Shown: one piece after another, positions 16,897 through 26,750 of the stretch
Position numbering within the stretch: position 1 is the stretch's first letter
Layout of the letters: the number at the start of each line of letters is the position of its first letter
From: UBA2970 sp965221075
GTDB lineage: Bacteria; Verrucomicrobiota; Verrucomicrobiia; Limisphaerales; AAA164-E04
Direction of reading: 5' to 3'
Assembly (NCBI GenBank): GCA_965221075.1
Contig: OZ244865.1
Coordinates: 620,001 to 684,000, forward strand
Length of the DNA stretch: 64,000 bases
Made by a program: the position numbers and the translations under genes
The notes under the pieces: generated by a model
The model's database searches: none
Told to the model about the DNA's origin: nothing
What the model saw: the letters and a program-made list of their open reading frames with translations, nothing else

Positions 16897-17840
16897 ATGC
16901 ACGCGAGGGTGACGAGATCGGAGGCCAACGAATACCTGGAGCAGGCAATGACGAAGGCGGAGGTGGCGAGACAGCTGGGGGCCGACAGGCGGACAATCCA
17001 AAAAGGATCGAAGGCGGCAAGCCGGGCGGGGGCCTGGAGCGGCGACAGTGTACGAAACGAGGCTGCTGCTGGCGCACAAGCTGAATGCGTGCAAGGGGAT
17101 CAATCGAGAAGCGATTGGCAACGCATGCAGAACTGAGCGCAAGGCGCTTGCACGACGAGATCCGGAACGCCGGAAGAACGGATACCAGGGCGGGTATGGT
17201 CGAGTGTGCGACCATATGCGTGGGATCAAGCCACACGGAGAGGCCGGGGAGGTGGTCCGTTTCGACACGTCGGCAGGAAGGCTGGACCAGATGGACTTCG
17301 CGTCGTTTGGCATGGATTGGGGACACTGGCATGCACTGGTGGTGGTGTTCGTAGTATCGAGGCTACTCTGTCTGTAGTTCCATCGGCGGCAGACAATGGA
17401 GTCGATCTTCGATGGCCTGGAGAGTGCCTCCGGCTACTACGGAGGCATTCCCAGGGAGATGCTGTTAGACCAGATGCGCTCGATGGTAGTTTCGGACCGT
17501 TGGACCGACGGGGGAAGGCTGACGCTCAACGGTGAGATCCTGCGTTTCTCGTCGCACTGGCGATTTGCTGCACGGTCGTACCGTCCCCTACCGTGCCCGC
17601 CAATGGCAAGGTGGAGCGATTGATCCGCTACCTCAGCGAGTGCTTCTGCTACGGACGCAAGTTCCTCAACGACGAAGACCTCAACGAGCAGGCGGCCCGC
17701 CGACTGGAAGACACGGCGAATGTACGGGTGCACGGGACGACTGGGGAGAGAGCCCTGGAGACCGATTCGAGCGAGCCGAGCGGTATGGCCTGCATCTCCT
17801 GGCTGCAGGCCATACAGGCTTCTGGGAGCTCCTGGGACGG
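16897..17840 (+). pseudogene. istA: istA transposase, frameshifted
   Basis: IS21 transposase remnant. In order: an N-terminal helix-turn-helix (KAEVARQLGADRRTIQ, near 16950-17000); LSARRLHDEIRNAG in a second frame near 17127-17168; YQGGYGRVCDHMRGIKP and VVRFDTSAGRLDQMDFASFG in a third frame (17184-17314, the RNase H-like core start); FYRRQ-like text and SIFDGLESASGYYGGIPREM (17402-17461); then the C-terminal GKVERLIRYLSECFCYGRKF, LNEQAARRLEDTANVRVHGT (17605-17740). At least three frame changes are needed. A GGAGAGAGG Shine-Dalgarno precedes the ATG. Confidence 0.82.
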
Positions 17841-17959
17841 TTCTGAAGGAAAGAGAAAGGGCCGAGGCGGCACATCATCTACTGGCAGCCCTCGAGATGG
17901 AACGGCGTCCCTGCGGACCGACGCTAAAAAAAAGTACAGTGAAGAAGGCGATGGGGTGG

Positions 17960-18665
17960 GGTGATCGGGTCCTGATGGATGCTTGTCTGAATGCAGATGC
18001 CCGGATTCCTGGACGCGAATTGACGGGATTATGGCTAGGATTGACAGGGGAGCTGCGACTGCCAACGCAGAGCATCGAGGAGCTGCTCGACGAGCAGATC
18101 GCCCTCCGAAACAAACGGAGTCTCTTCACCACAATGCTTGATTCACGGCTGCCTGTGGCCAGACGCTGGAATAGTTCGTTTTTCGTCATTCTACCGAGCA
18201 TTCGGCACGAACAGGCCGATAGTCTGTACGATCTCGGATCCGTGGGAAGTTCGTAGAACATCGCCTTCATGGGCCTCAGGGAGTCGGAAACACTCGCCTG
18301 GTGATAAGCTTGGCCATCGCAGGGGCCGAAGAAGGCCGATTGGTCTGTTGCGTCATGTGCTCCAGTCTGGTCGAGCGGTTGACCCCAAGCCCGATCCGCT
18401 GGCAGGCAGGCTCATCGGCCAAGTGGCCTCGTCCGACCCGCAGTCCTGGTGGTGGGCGAGATCGGATGACTCACCGTGATCTGGAACGTAGCGGCGCTTC
18501 TCTTACCAGGCGATCAAATCCCGCAACAAGCGGGCTTCTCCGATCCTGGCGTAAAGCAAGGGATCCGAGAAATGGGGCTGCGTGCTTGGAAACGAGGTGA
18601 CGGTGACTCAATCCCGGATTCGGATTGCCCATACCAGTCGAAACGAGAAACGCCTCGGCAAGGAT
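17960..18665 (+). pseudogene. istB: istB helper ATPase, frameshifted
   Basis: Remnant of the IS21 AAA+ helper protein. An N-terminal segment with EQIALRNKRSLFTTMLDSRL and FFVILPSIRHEQADSLYDLG (about 18095-18240) matches the IstB domain before the ATPase. The P-loop region follows a frameshift (QGVGNTRLVISLAIAGAEEG, about 18276-18335), with the Walker A Lys replaced by Asn. The Walker B-like VLVVGEIG is followed immediately by a stop near 18468. The remainder can be traced to about 18665. Confidence 0.72.
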
Positions 18666-18963
18666 TCTAGGGCGCTTGACTCACACGGGCACATTCCTTA
18701 GATATGCTCCCAATATGCACAAGCGGTTCCGTCCAACTCAAAGCCAAAAGCAAAGGTTCTGCAACCTGGTTGCAGATGAACATTGGGTCAAAGAATTGCA
18801 ATCAACCAGCCGATCAATTAATCCATGAAGAAAAAATGCCACAAGAAGTTATTAGCCACGATTTGGCATTGGGCAATGGCAGAGGAATCCAATACTAGCG
18901 TGATAGAAGCCAGCCAGAACTCACGGAATCTGGCACAATTGAGCAGCTTGGCACCAGAGTGTA
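18666..18963. other. Junction from IS21 remnant to low-GC block
   Basis: About 300 nt in which base composition drops sharply. Only the promoter-like site at 18676-18704 and a 37-codon frame (18715-18828) are visible; neither is convincing as a gene. Confidence 0.5.
18676..18704 (+). promoter_or_regulatory. Promoter-like site at the right end of the IS21 remnant
   Basis: TTGACT (18676-18681), 17 nt, TAGATA (18699-18704). An ATG opening only 37 codons follows 10 nt later; its product is not recognised. It may be residual IS sequence. Confidence 0.3.
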
Positions 18964-20100
18964 TTACAAAGCCTTGGCTTTTTTTAATACAAGCCTGGTC
19001 GTAAAAAATACGATTGGCAGCACCACAATCGAAACAGCTGCCGCAATAAAATACGTCTGTTTTTTGCTTGTTGTTTTTTGCTTGTTGCTTGTTGTCTCTC
19101 CGGGAAATACGAATTCTTTTGAAACCGTTTCACCGTCCCAATACCTCCCAAATGAATTGCCGGATCGTTCGTCACTGATTTTGATCCCGACCGGCAGTCC
19201 CATGTTTTCAATATTCCAGTGTTCTTCAGGGAATCCTCCTGGAACTTTCTCAGCGTTCAAAACAAATATGGTGTCTTCCGACCATGGTGTGGAATGAACA
19301 ACTTTACTGAAAAGCCACGGATACTCTGAATAATCGTATTCAAATACAGTATGAGAATGACAGATATCCCAACGTTCGGTTGTTCTCATGTCATCGATAT
19401 CACGTGTCATTTTTAAAAAACGGTATTCGCCTTCTTTTGAAATCCAATAATTTTCGGTATAGTTGTCGGATTTTCGCCGAAGATTCACATGCCATGCAGG
19501 CCTATTGTCCAACATGACAAGCCCCTTGTTTTCAGCCGAAAAGTCATTCGTGTTCAAACTGCCAATATATTTTATTGGGAAAGAGCTTACGCGGTCTAGA
19601 GATGAACTCATGCCAAGCAGCCTCAAATCGGCAAAAAACAAATCTCTGTTCACGCTTTTAATGTGCCCAAGCCTTACAAAGCTGCTGTTGAGTCGGCCCC
19701 AATCCTGAAAATATTCAATTGCGTAGTCACCGTTGAAGGCTCCTTTTCTTACAGATCCACCATTGAAAATGCCTTGAACTGATTCGTCGTTGTTAAAAAC
19801 TACACGCCTAAGTTCACCGTCGAAATCTACAGACCATACATTCGTGAACGAGTTTTGCGTGATACTATCGGCATGTAATTCACCGTAATATAAGAAATGC
19901 ACATGTTTTATCTTAACTGAAGATGGAGGAGTACTTAAGCGATTATTCAATACAGCTTTTAGCAACGAAATGGCATTTGGAACTGCTTGCGCGGTGTCGT
20001 GTTCTTGCGATGCAACAGTAGGACAGTATGCAATGACAATAGAACACAGTGCTGCACAAACAGTATTGTAAATAACTGCATACTTTCTTGAAACTGTCAT
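18964..20100 (-). CDS. Exported, C-terminally anchored protein of unknown function
   Basis: 378 residues from the chosen ATG (20100), which gives a clean signal peptide (KYAVIYNTVCAALCSIVIAY, then ASQE). An upstream ATG at 20253 would add 51 residues that destroy the signal and look non-coding. The mature part is rich in aromatic and polar residues with no recognised catalytic motif. It is followed by a Lys/Thr-rich linker and one C-terminal transmembrane helix (about 348-367) with a basic tail, so it is probably tethered to the membrane with its bulk outside. G+C and codon use (many AAT, AAA, TTT) differ strongly from the flanking genes, indicating transfer. It lies downstream of, and parallel to, another anchored protein. 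Confidence 0.75.
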   Translation of the reverse strand: MTVSRKYAVIYNTVCAALCSIVIAYCPTVASQEHDTAQAVPNAISLLKAVLNNRLSTPPSSVKIKHVHFLYYGELHADSITQNSFTNVWSVDFDGELRRVVFNNDESVQGIFNGGSVRKGAFNGDYAIEYFQDWGRLNSSFVRLGHIKSVNRDLFFADLRLLGMSSSLDRVSSFPIKYIGSLNTNDFSAENKGLVMLDNRPAWHVNLRRKSDNYTENYWISKEGEYRFLKMTRDIDDMRTTERWDICHSHTVFEYDYSEYPWLFSKVVHSTPWSEDTIFVLNAEKVPGGFPEEHWNIENMGLPVGIKISDERSGNSFGRYWDGETVSKEFVFPGETTSNKQKTTSKKQTYFIAAAVSIVVLPIVFFTTRLVLKKAKAL

Positions 20101-20604
20101 AGTCCGTTCCAAATTGTCAAAGCGTGGAAACCTTCTGTAGCATAATGAAAAGCGTTCATTACAACGGCGATGAATAGATATTACCGGTGCAATCCTTGAA
20201 TAGGAAGAATACAGTGCGCTGCTTCTGGAATATAAAAACGCCTTCCTGTTCATTGAAAACGCAAGTCTGCTAATTCACTCTACAATGCTGCATAGACTCA
20301 ACCACAGGCAAAACACCAAGACATGCATGGCTTCTAGGAACATATTGCATTATTATAAATGCCCAGTAGCCTGGTATAAAAGAACAACCCACGTGATTGT
20401 ATGCGAAATGTCTGTACAGCCAAGATGTCAGTAGCCATTACAGAATTACTAGTCCAGAGCGCATAATGCTGATTAATACAACGCTGGTTCGCAGTTTTCA
20501 GAGAAGCAGCTCAATTCAGGAACAGAACTTCCGCAGCAATAGAGGCGATCATCCCGGATGAAATATTCAGTATTCATTGCTCTTTTCTTGGCTGTATCTT
20601 GTTG
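20101..20604. other. Low-GC intergenic stretch
   Basis: About 500 nt of A+T-rich sequence between the two unknown anchored-protein genes. Only short frames occur; no recognisable gene, RNA or repeat. Confidence 0.5.
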
Positions 20605-21471
20605 TCAAATGCGCTGAACGCCTACTGTGACAGAATATGTTTTTGTGCTGCTTTCTGCATCAATATCTTTCAGGTGTATCTTGAATTCTTGAATATGTTC
20701 GATGTCGGAACTGTTTATCTGAATGTGATGGTTGCTTTGCCACTTCCCCTTTTTTCCAGTATCTTTAGATGCATGACTAATGTTTCTTTCAATGCCAGAT
20801 TCGTGGAATGCAGCCTTAATGATAGACGTCTTTCGCAGGCTTTTTACGTGCAAGCTTAATGTATTGGCGCTGTTGCCATCATTCAATACAATCAAATCAT
20901 TCGGGCTCGCAATTGCGTCAGGAGTGACTGATCCTGAAACACTAACATTGAAAAGTGGCGGAGGCGGACTCATGCCGTCTGGATATTGAATGTCAAGATC
21001 TTCATCTACTGGCTCTTCTGTATAGAATATGATGCCTCCAAATACTTGCTCTTCAAAGGACGTTTGCGGTGCTACATATGTAACATCGGCGCGCCACGTG
21101 CCATCCGCATGATTTGTGACGGTAAGATGCAGAGTATTAATGTTCGAGGACCAGTTTGTTATGTTTATCTTTTTGTCGTTTCCTGGCTTGATTGTAACTT
21201 TTCTGTTAACTACATCTCCTGGGCGAATATTGACAAGCCGTATACTAGAAGGCTTAACAGAAAAGCCAGAGTATCCACTCGCCTGGGTGGGCGCTGTAGA
21301 CGAAACTGTTGAGCTATGGCTATCCATAAACATTGCAACCGCAACGATATAGGCTGCCACGATAATCAATGTCAAAGCGATTCCTGCAATCCATGCAGAA
21401 TGCCTTCTCGAGAACGTTTTCAATTTGCTGGGATTTGCCATATTTGCATTGCTGTCTTGGGCTTTTAGCAA
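20605..21471 (-). CDS. Membrane-anchored protein with DUF1573-like region
   Basis: 288 residues: a basic cytoplasmic tail, one transmembrane helix (about 29-50, WIAGIALTLIIVAAYIVAVA), then an extracytoplasmic beta-rich region. The part SIRLVNIRPGDVVNRKVTIK (about 77-96), with later repeated strands, resembles the DUF1573-type immunoglobulin-like domains common in Planctomycetes and Bacteroidetes proteins; this is a weak family guess. A Pro-rich loop (SPPPPL) follows near residue 168. A second ATG ten codons in is an equally possible start. It has low G+C like its neighbour, and both read leftward, so they were probably acquired together. Confidence 0.7.
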   Translation of the reverse strand: MLKAQDSNANMANPSKLKTFSRRHSAWIAGIALTLIIVAAYIVAVAMFMDSHSSTVSSTAPTQASGYSGFSVKPSSIRLVNIRPGDVVNRKVTIKPGNDKKINITNWSSNINTLHLTVTNHADGTWRADVTYVAPQTSFEEQVFGGIIFYTEEPVDEDLDIQYPDGMSPPPPLFNVSVSGSVTPDAIASPNDLIVLNDGNSANTLSLHVKSLRKTSIIKAAFHESGIERNISHASKDTGKKGKWQSNHHIQINSSDIEHIQEFKIHLKDIDAESSTKTYSVTVGVQRI

Positions 21472-21916
21472 GTGCCTGTGTCAAAGTCTGTCACAGATCA
21501 TGTATTCTTAGGCATCTAGAGCGTTCGACCAGAATTGCATTAATATTACAATCAAAGATATGCGGAAACCATTCCGGAGAGCATCGAAGATGTTGGATGA
21601 GCTCTTTCATACATTGGCATGGTGAGCGCTGATCTGGGCATAGCCGCAGCATTGAGCGGGGATCGGAGGCCACTGGCTCTTTCCACTGCAGAGGTACTGC
21701 CCTCTGCCCCATAGGGTTCACTTGGGGCAGGGAAATGAGACAGAACATATGGTGTAGCCTGTCTGCGCCTCTGGAGCCAAATTGCCATGGCTAGCGCCAT
21801 ACACGGCTGTCCAGTCAGCGCAAGCATGCAGGTTATTCAGTAGAGGCCATTGTGGCTTCCGGCCGCAGCATCGAGTGGTATCACGACATGCGCAATGTAT
21901 AACGGTGCTCTGGGAA
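21472..21916. other. Intergenic stretch before the IS630 remnant
   Basis: About 445 nt of intermediate G+C. Short frames only; nothing recognised with confidence. Confidence 0.5.
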
Positions 21917-22455
21917 CTATGTTAGATTATATTCTGCCCCAAAGAGCGAATGGGCGATCTGTCCGCGACGCTTGCTCGCCATCCGCTTTGGGGCTTGGAT
22001 GCGGTGCACGATGCGCTCCAAGCGCTGAAAGGAGCATTTATCCAGCTGGATTGCGACAATCTCGGCGGCTGATCGATCGCCGAAGCTCTGGGTGGAGAGA
22101 TTCATCTCGGGCCTGGCGTGCGCCAGCGAACGGACATGCAGTAGTGTTCAGTGGCGATGTGGATTGTCAGTCCATTGAATGTTCGCGGTCGATCTGCTTG
22201 GGAAAAGCGCAGCCACTCCACGTGCGTGTGCCTGCGTTCCTGACGCTGGATCAGCTTGCCGTCCAGGTAGTGTATCGCAGCGAAGAGCGTGGCCGTGCTT
22301 TTCCGAAAGCATTCGTGCGGTTTGGTGCAGATGCGTACCGTTATCGGCTGCAGACCCGAATGCCTGCGTTGAAGCGCCTGGCTTTGCGTCATTTTCTCGG
22401 AGCAGCACACCACGGAACATTCCGGCGGATCCAGGACGAGATAAGAAAAGCATCT
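21917..22455 (-). pseudogene. IS630-family transposase remnant
   Basis: On the reverse strand the DDE core of an IS630/Tc1-mariner-type transposase is readable: a segment VVCCSEKMTQSQALQRR just after a frame change near 22410-22420 (matching the usual VLCxDEKSQIQAL), then STATLFAAIHYLDGKLIQRQ (about 22250-22300) and THVEWLRF. The expected ILDNYxxH segment is altered to IATEHYC, followed by a stop near 22102. A further piece, MNLSTQSFGDRSAAEIVA, matches the C-terminal region down to about 21917. Catalytic residues are damaged and frames are broken, so it is inactive. Confidence 0.75.
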
Positions 22456-22805
22456 GGGTACAGTCCTTGCCTTTATCCCTCTCTGGGCCCAGCCTCTCCC
22501 TTTACCGCTTCCATTCCATCAGGCGAGCCGTGTAAAGGTTCCACACCGTCCCTTCCAATGGCGGCGGCGAGGCTTCTCAAGCGCTCGACTCAGCAATCGT
22601 GTATGGCGATTGCCTGTCAGGTTCAGTAGATTCGGGATCCAGGGCAGAGAAGGAGTCTGTCTGTCCGACCTTTTCCAGTCAAGAGATAGTCGAAGTAGCT
22701 TCCTGCAGTCTTTTGTCCTTTTTCTGGCGACCGTCTGTCTGCTCCATGAGTCCCGTCACTCCGGCATGGGCCTCGTCAAGTCGAAGGCATGGTGGGGGAT
22801 CCGGG
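22456..22805. other. Intergenic stretch between IS630 remnant and cusA
   Basis: About 350 nt. No gene recognised; probably the right margin of the accessory island and the 3' end region of the efflux operon. No clear terminator hairpin with a T-tract was seen. Confidence 0.45.
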
Positions 22806-25800
22806 CTATCGGCCCTGCTCTGCCTGCCTGCGTCGTTCCTGGAGCTCGCCCCAGGAGCAGGCCAGGATCGGGACGATGAAGAGGGTGCCCAGCGAGAGGG
22901 CGCGGGCGGCGCCGGGGGAGAGCTTGGTGCGCAGTAGGAACTCCCGTTCGGCGCAGAACATCGCGGGTATCGCCAGAAGGCTCAGGGTGACGGCGGCCAT
23001 GCCTCCGAACATCGGAATGGCCATGGGGATCATGATCTCGGAGCCCCGTCCGGTGGAGGTCAGGACCGGCAGGAGGGCGATGAGGGTGGTGGCGGTGGTC
23101 ATGAGGGCGGGGCGGATGCGGCGCGTGCCGGCCTCGAGGGCGGCGCGGCGGATTCCGGCGATGCCGCCCCCGCCGCCGCTGCGGAGGCGGGAGGTCAGGA
23201 AGGTGGCCAGGAGAACACCGTTGTCCGAGGCGATCCCGAACAGGGAGAGGAAGCCGATCCACACCGCCACGCTCAGGTTGACGGGCCGGACCTGGAGCAG
23301 ATCGCCCAGGTGGACGCCCAGGATCGAGAAGTCGAGGAACCATGGCTGTCCCCAGAGCCAGAGGCAGAGGAAGCCGCCGGCCCAGGCGACCAGGATGCTG
23401 GAGAAGACCAGCAGGGTGCAGGAGAACGAGCGGAAGTGGAGGTGGAGGAGCAGCAGGATGACGAGCAGTGCCAGGGGGAGCAGGATCCTCAGCCGCGCCT
23501 CGCTGCGGATCTGGTTCTCGTAGTTTCCGGCCAGGGACCAGGCGACCGACGGGGGCAGGACCAGCTCCCCCTGGCCAATCCAGGCCTGCAGGTGCCGCTG
23601 GACATCCTCGGCGACGTCCGCCTCGGCCACGCCGGGCTGCCCGTCGAACACCAGGTATCCGGTCAGGAAGGTGTCCTCGCTGCGGATGCTCTGGGGTCCT
23701 CTGCGGTAGCCGATTTCCGCCAGCTGGCCCAGGGGCACGCGGGCGCCGGCCGGAGTGGCCACCGGTATTTCCGCCAGCGACTCGATCTGGTCGCGCAGCT
23801 CGCGCAGGTAGCGGACGCGCACCGGATAGCGCTCCCGGCCCTCGATGGTGGAGAAGATCCGCTTGCCGCCTATGCCGGTCTCGATCACCTCCTGGACCTG
23901 GTGGAGCGACAGCCCGTGCTGGGCGATGGCCTCCCGGTCGATCCCGATCTCCAGGTACGGCTTTCCCACCATTCGATCGGCCACCACCGTCGCCGGCCGC
24001 ACCGAGGGAACCCTGCGCAGCAGCTGCTCCATTTTCACCGCCGCCTCCTCGATGCTCTCCAGATCCGGGCCCTGAATGCGGATGCCGAAGGGGGAGCGCA
24101 GCCCGGTCTGCAGCATGACGATGCGGGCCGCGATGGGCTGGAGACGGGGGGCCGGGGTGGAGCCGGGGATGCGGGCGGCGTCGGCGATCGCCTCCCAGAT
24201 GTCGTCCTCGGTGCGGATCCCGGGCCAGGGGCCGCGATCCGGGTTGAGGTCCGGATCCAGGGCCGGCCGCCACAGGCGGAACGGCCTTCCTCGCGGATCC
24301 GGCGCCAGGGCTCCCGAGGAGTCGCGCTGGAAGGTCCCCCGGACCCGGTAGGGCTTTCCATCGGGCGCGGCCAGCGGATCGCCTTGAGGATCGCGGAACA
24401 GGTCGTCCTCCCGGCTGCTGTGGGCGAACAGGGTCTTCTCTCCGTCCGGCCCCTCCAGGAATTCCGGGTGGTAGTTGATCACGGTCTCGACCATGGAGAC
24501 CGGGGCCGGATCCAGGGGAGTCGCCGCCCGTCCCACCTTGCCCACCACCTGGGAGACCTCGGGAATGCCGCTTATGGCCAGGTTCTGGAGCCGCATGCTG
24601 TCCAGGGCCTCCCCGATCGAGGCGTGGGGCATGGTGGTGGGCATGTAGAGGAAGGCCCCCTCGTCGAGGGCGGGAAGGAACTCCCGGCCCAGTCCGGGGA
24701 ACGCCGAGGCCAGCTTCTGGTAGGGGGGGAGGGAGCGGAGCGTGGAGGGCAGCCATCCCAGCAGCCGATCGGCTCCCAGCCAGGCGAGGGCCCCTCCGGC
24801 CAGGAGCAGCAGGGCGGGGAGCAGGGCGGCGATCCTGTGCTGCAGGCACCATTCCAGCAGGCGGCGGTAGACGCGCTGGATCCCCAGCAAGGGGAGCAGG
24901 ACGGCGCCGATCAGCAGCACGGTGGCCAGGAGGTTGGGCAGCAGCCCTCCTTCGGGGCCCAGGGGGAGCCACAGCTGGGCCAGCAGGACCACCGCGCAGA
25001 GAAGGACCGGGAGGTGGGCATGGCCGCCCCGGGGAGCCAGCGCGCAGCCGATCCCCCCGGTCAGGAGGATCGCCCCGGGGATCCAGCTGTGCGGCCCTTC
25101 AGGCGAACGCGCCATCAGCAGGAGGCCCGCTGCGCCCAGGAGGAGGGGCGCCGGCCAGCGGCGCGGCCGGGAGCTCCGGCCCAGGAGGCTCAGGGCCAGG
25201 GGCGGAAGCACGGAGACCGCCAGAAGGGCCGCGGCCAGCAGGGCGAAGGTCTTGGTGTAGGCCAGGGGGCGGAACATCCGCCCCTCGGCCTCGGTCAGGG
25301 CGAAGACCGGGAGGAAGCTCGCCACGGTGGTGGCCGCGCCGACCAGCACCGCGGGCGCCACCTCCTGCGCGGCCTCCAGCACCGTCTTCCGGGCGGGGAC
25401 GCCCGGTCCGGCCTCCTTGAGCCGCCGGACGATGTTCTCGCAGAGCACGATCCCCATGTCCACCATGGTGCCGATGGCGATGGCGATCCCCGAGAGGGCC
25501 ACGATGTCGGCCTGGATTCCGAAGCCCTTCATGGCGGCGAAGCTGCCCAGGACCGCCAGGGGCAGCAGCCCCGAGACGAGCAGCGAGCCCATCAGGTGCC
25601 GCACCATCAGGATCACCACCACCAGGGTCACCAGGATCTGCAGGACCAGGGTGGCGTCGAGGGTGCCGAGGGTCTGGCGGATGAGGACCGACCGGTCGTA
25701 GAAGGGGACGATGGCAACCTGGCTGCGGGTGCCGTCCTCCAGGATCTTGGAGGGAAGGCTGGCGGCGATCCGGTCGATCTCCCGGCGCACATTTTGTATG

Positions 25801-26750
25801 GTGGCCAGCGGGTTCTCCCCGTAGCGGGCGGTGACCACCCCCCCGACCGCCTCGATCCCCTCCTTGTCGAGGGCCCCCCGGCGGACGGCCGGCCCCAGAT
25901 CCACATGGGCCACGTGGCGGATCTGGATCGGAACCCCGTCCCGGAAGCCGATCACCGCCTGGCGGATGTCCTCCACGGAGCGGACGAATCCCAGCCCCCG
26001 GATCAGGTACTCGACCCGGTTGACCTCGATGGTGCGGGCGCCCACGTCGCGATGGGCCTTCCGGGCGGCGTCGATCACCTGGCCCAGGGAGAGGCCGTGG
26101 ATCTGGAGCAAGTCGGGATCGACGTCGATCTGGTACTCCCGGATGTGCCCCCCCACCGAGGCCACCTCGCTGACCCCGTCGGCCCTCGACAGGGCCAGCC
26201 GCACCTGCCAGTCCTGGATCGAGCGCAGCTCCTCCAGGCTCCAGCCCCCGGCGGGATTCCCCTCCTCGTCGCGGCCCTCCAGGGTGTACCAGAAGACCTG
26301 CCCCAGGGCGGTGGCGTCGGGCCCCAGTGCGGCCCTGGCCCCCTCGGGCAGGGAGCCCTGGGGCAGGGAGCCCAGCCGCTCCAGGATCCGGGTGCGCGAC
26401 CAGTGGAAGTCCACATCCTCCCTGAACACCAGGTGGATGCTGGAGAAGCCGAAGGCCGAGACGCTGCGCACCGTCTCCACCCCCGCGGTGCCCATCAGGG
26501 CTGCGGCCAGAGGGTAGGTGACCTGGTCCTCGACGTCCTGGGGCGAGTGGCCCGGCCATTCGGTGAACACGATCTGCTGGTTCTCCCCCAGGTCGGGGAA
26601 GGCGTCCACAGGGACCGGATGGCGGGGCAGGAGGCCCCCGTCCCACTCGAAGGGGGCCACCATCAGGCCCCAGCCCAGGAGCAGCAGAAGGCAGGCGAGG
26701 ACCACCGGACGGTTGTCCAGGCAGGCTCCGATCCAGCGCCGCGGGATCAT
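22806..26750 (-). CDS. cusA: Heavy-metal efflux RND permease, CusA type
   Basis: Inner-membrane proton-driven pump of a tripartite Cu(I)/Ag(I)-type exporter. At 1314 residues it is much longer than E. coli CusA (about 1047). The fourth-helix signature near 425-440 reads AIAIGTMVDMGIVLCEN, the CusA-type version lacking the DFG of Czc-type divalent pumps, which supports monovalent copper or silver. Other landmarks are PVPVDAFPDLGENQQIVFTE near the N-terminus and LYMPTTMPHASIGEALDSM. Two insertions explain the length: extra hydrophobic helices between the first transmembrane bundle and the second half (about 540-650), and a roughly 100-residue polar insertion in the second periplasmic part (about 755-870). 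The ATG overlaps the cusB stop (ATGA). Confidence 0.9.
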   Translation of the reverse strand: MIPRRWIGACLDNRPVVLACLLLLLGWGLMVAPFEWDGGLLPRHPVPVDAFPDLGENQQIVFTEWPGHSPQDVEDQVTYPLAAALMGTAGVETVRSVSAFGFSSIHLVFREDVDFHWSRTRILERLGSLPQGSLPEGARAALGPDATALGQVFWYTLEGRDEEGNPAGGWSLEELRSIQDWQVRLALSRADGVSEVASVGGHIREYQIDVDPDLLQIHGLSLGQVIDAARKAHRDVGARTIEVNRVEYLIRGLGFVRSVEDIRQAVIGFRDGVPIQIRHVAHVDLGPAVRRGALDKEGIEAVGGVVTARYGENPLATIQNVRREIDRIAASLPSKILEDGTRSQVAIVPFYDRSVLIRQTLGTLDATLVLQILVTLVVVILMVRHLMGSLLVSGLLPLAVLGSFAAMKGFGIQADIVALSGIAIAIGTMVDMGIVLCENIVRRLKEAGPGVPARKTVLEAAQEVAPAVLVGAATTVASFLPVFALTEAEGRMFRPLAYTKTFALLAAALLAVSVLPPLALSLLGRSSRPRRWPAPLLLGAAGLLLMARSPEGPHSWIPGAILLTGGIGCALAPRGGHAHLPVLLCAVVLLAQLWLPLGPEGGLLPNLLATVLLIGAVLLPLLGIQRVYRRLLEWCLQHRIAALLPALLLLAGGALAWLGADRLLGWLPSTLRSLPPYQKLASAFPGLGREFLPALDEGAFLYMPTTMPHASIGEALDSMRLQNLAISGIPEVSQVVGKVGRAATPLDPAPVSMVETVINYHPEFLEGPDGEKTLFAHSSREDDLFRDPQGDPLAAPDGKPYRVRGTFQRDSSGALAPDPRGRPFRLWRPALDPDLNPDRGPWPGIRTEDDIWEAIADAARIPGSTPAPRLQPIAARIVMLQTGLRSPFGIRIQGPDLESIEEAAVKMEQLLRRVPSVRPATVVADRMVGKPYLEIGIDREAIAQHGLSLHQVQEVIETGIGGKRIFSTIEGRERYPVRVRYLRELRDQIESLAEIPVATPAGARVPLGQLAEIGYRRGPQSIRSEDTFLTGYLVFDGQPGVAEADVAEDVQRHLQAWIGQGELVLPPSVAWSLAGNYENQIRSEARLRILLPLALLVILLLLHLHFRSFSCTLLVFSSILVAWAGGFLCLWLWGQPWFLDFSILGVHLGDLLQVRPVNLSVAVWIGFLSLFGIASDNGVLLATFLTSRLRSGGGGGIAGIRRAALEAGTRRIRPALMTTATTLIALLPVLTSTGRGSEIMIPMAIPMFGGMAAVTLSLLAIPAMFCAEREFLLRTKLSPGAARALSLGTLFIVPILACSWGELQERRRQAEQGR

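Larger units (their letters stand above)
16897..18665 (+). mobile_element. Degenerate IS21-family insertion sequence
   Basis: The stretch encodes, in successive but shifted frames, segments matching the IS21 transposase IstA and then its ATPase partner IstB, in the normal order and strand. Several frameshifts and in-frame stops show that it is dead. Ends are approximate because terminal repeats were not identified. Confidence 0.8.

Noticed and set aside
18715..18828. 37-codon frame behind a promoter-like site
   Set aside because: No ribosome site, no recognisable product, and it lies at the margin of a decayed IS element.
21552..21827. Reverse-strand fragments that faintly recall a DUF1559-type pseudopilin end
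   Set aside because: Similarity rests on a few residues (HHAN, GY) across frame changes, which is not enough to call a pseudogene.
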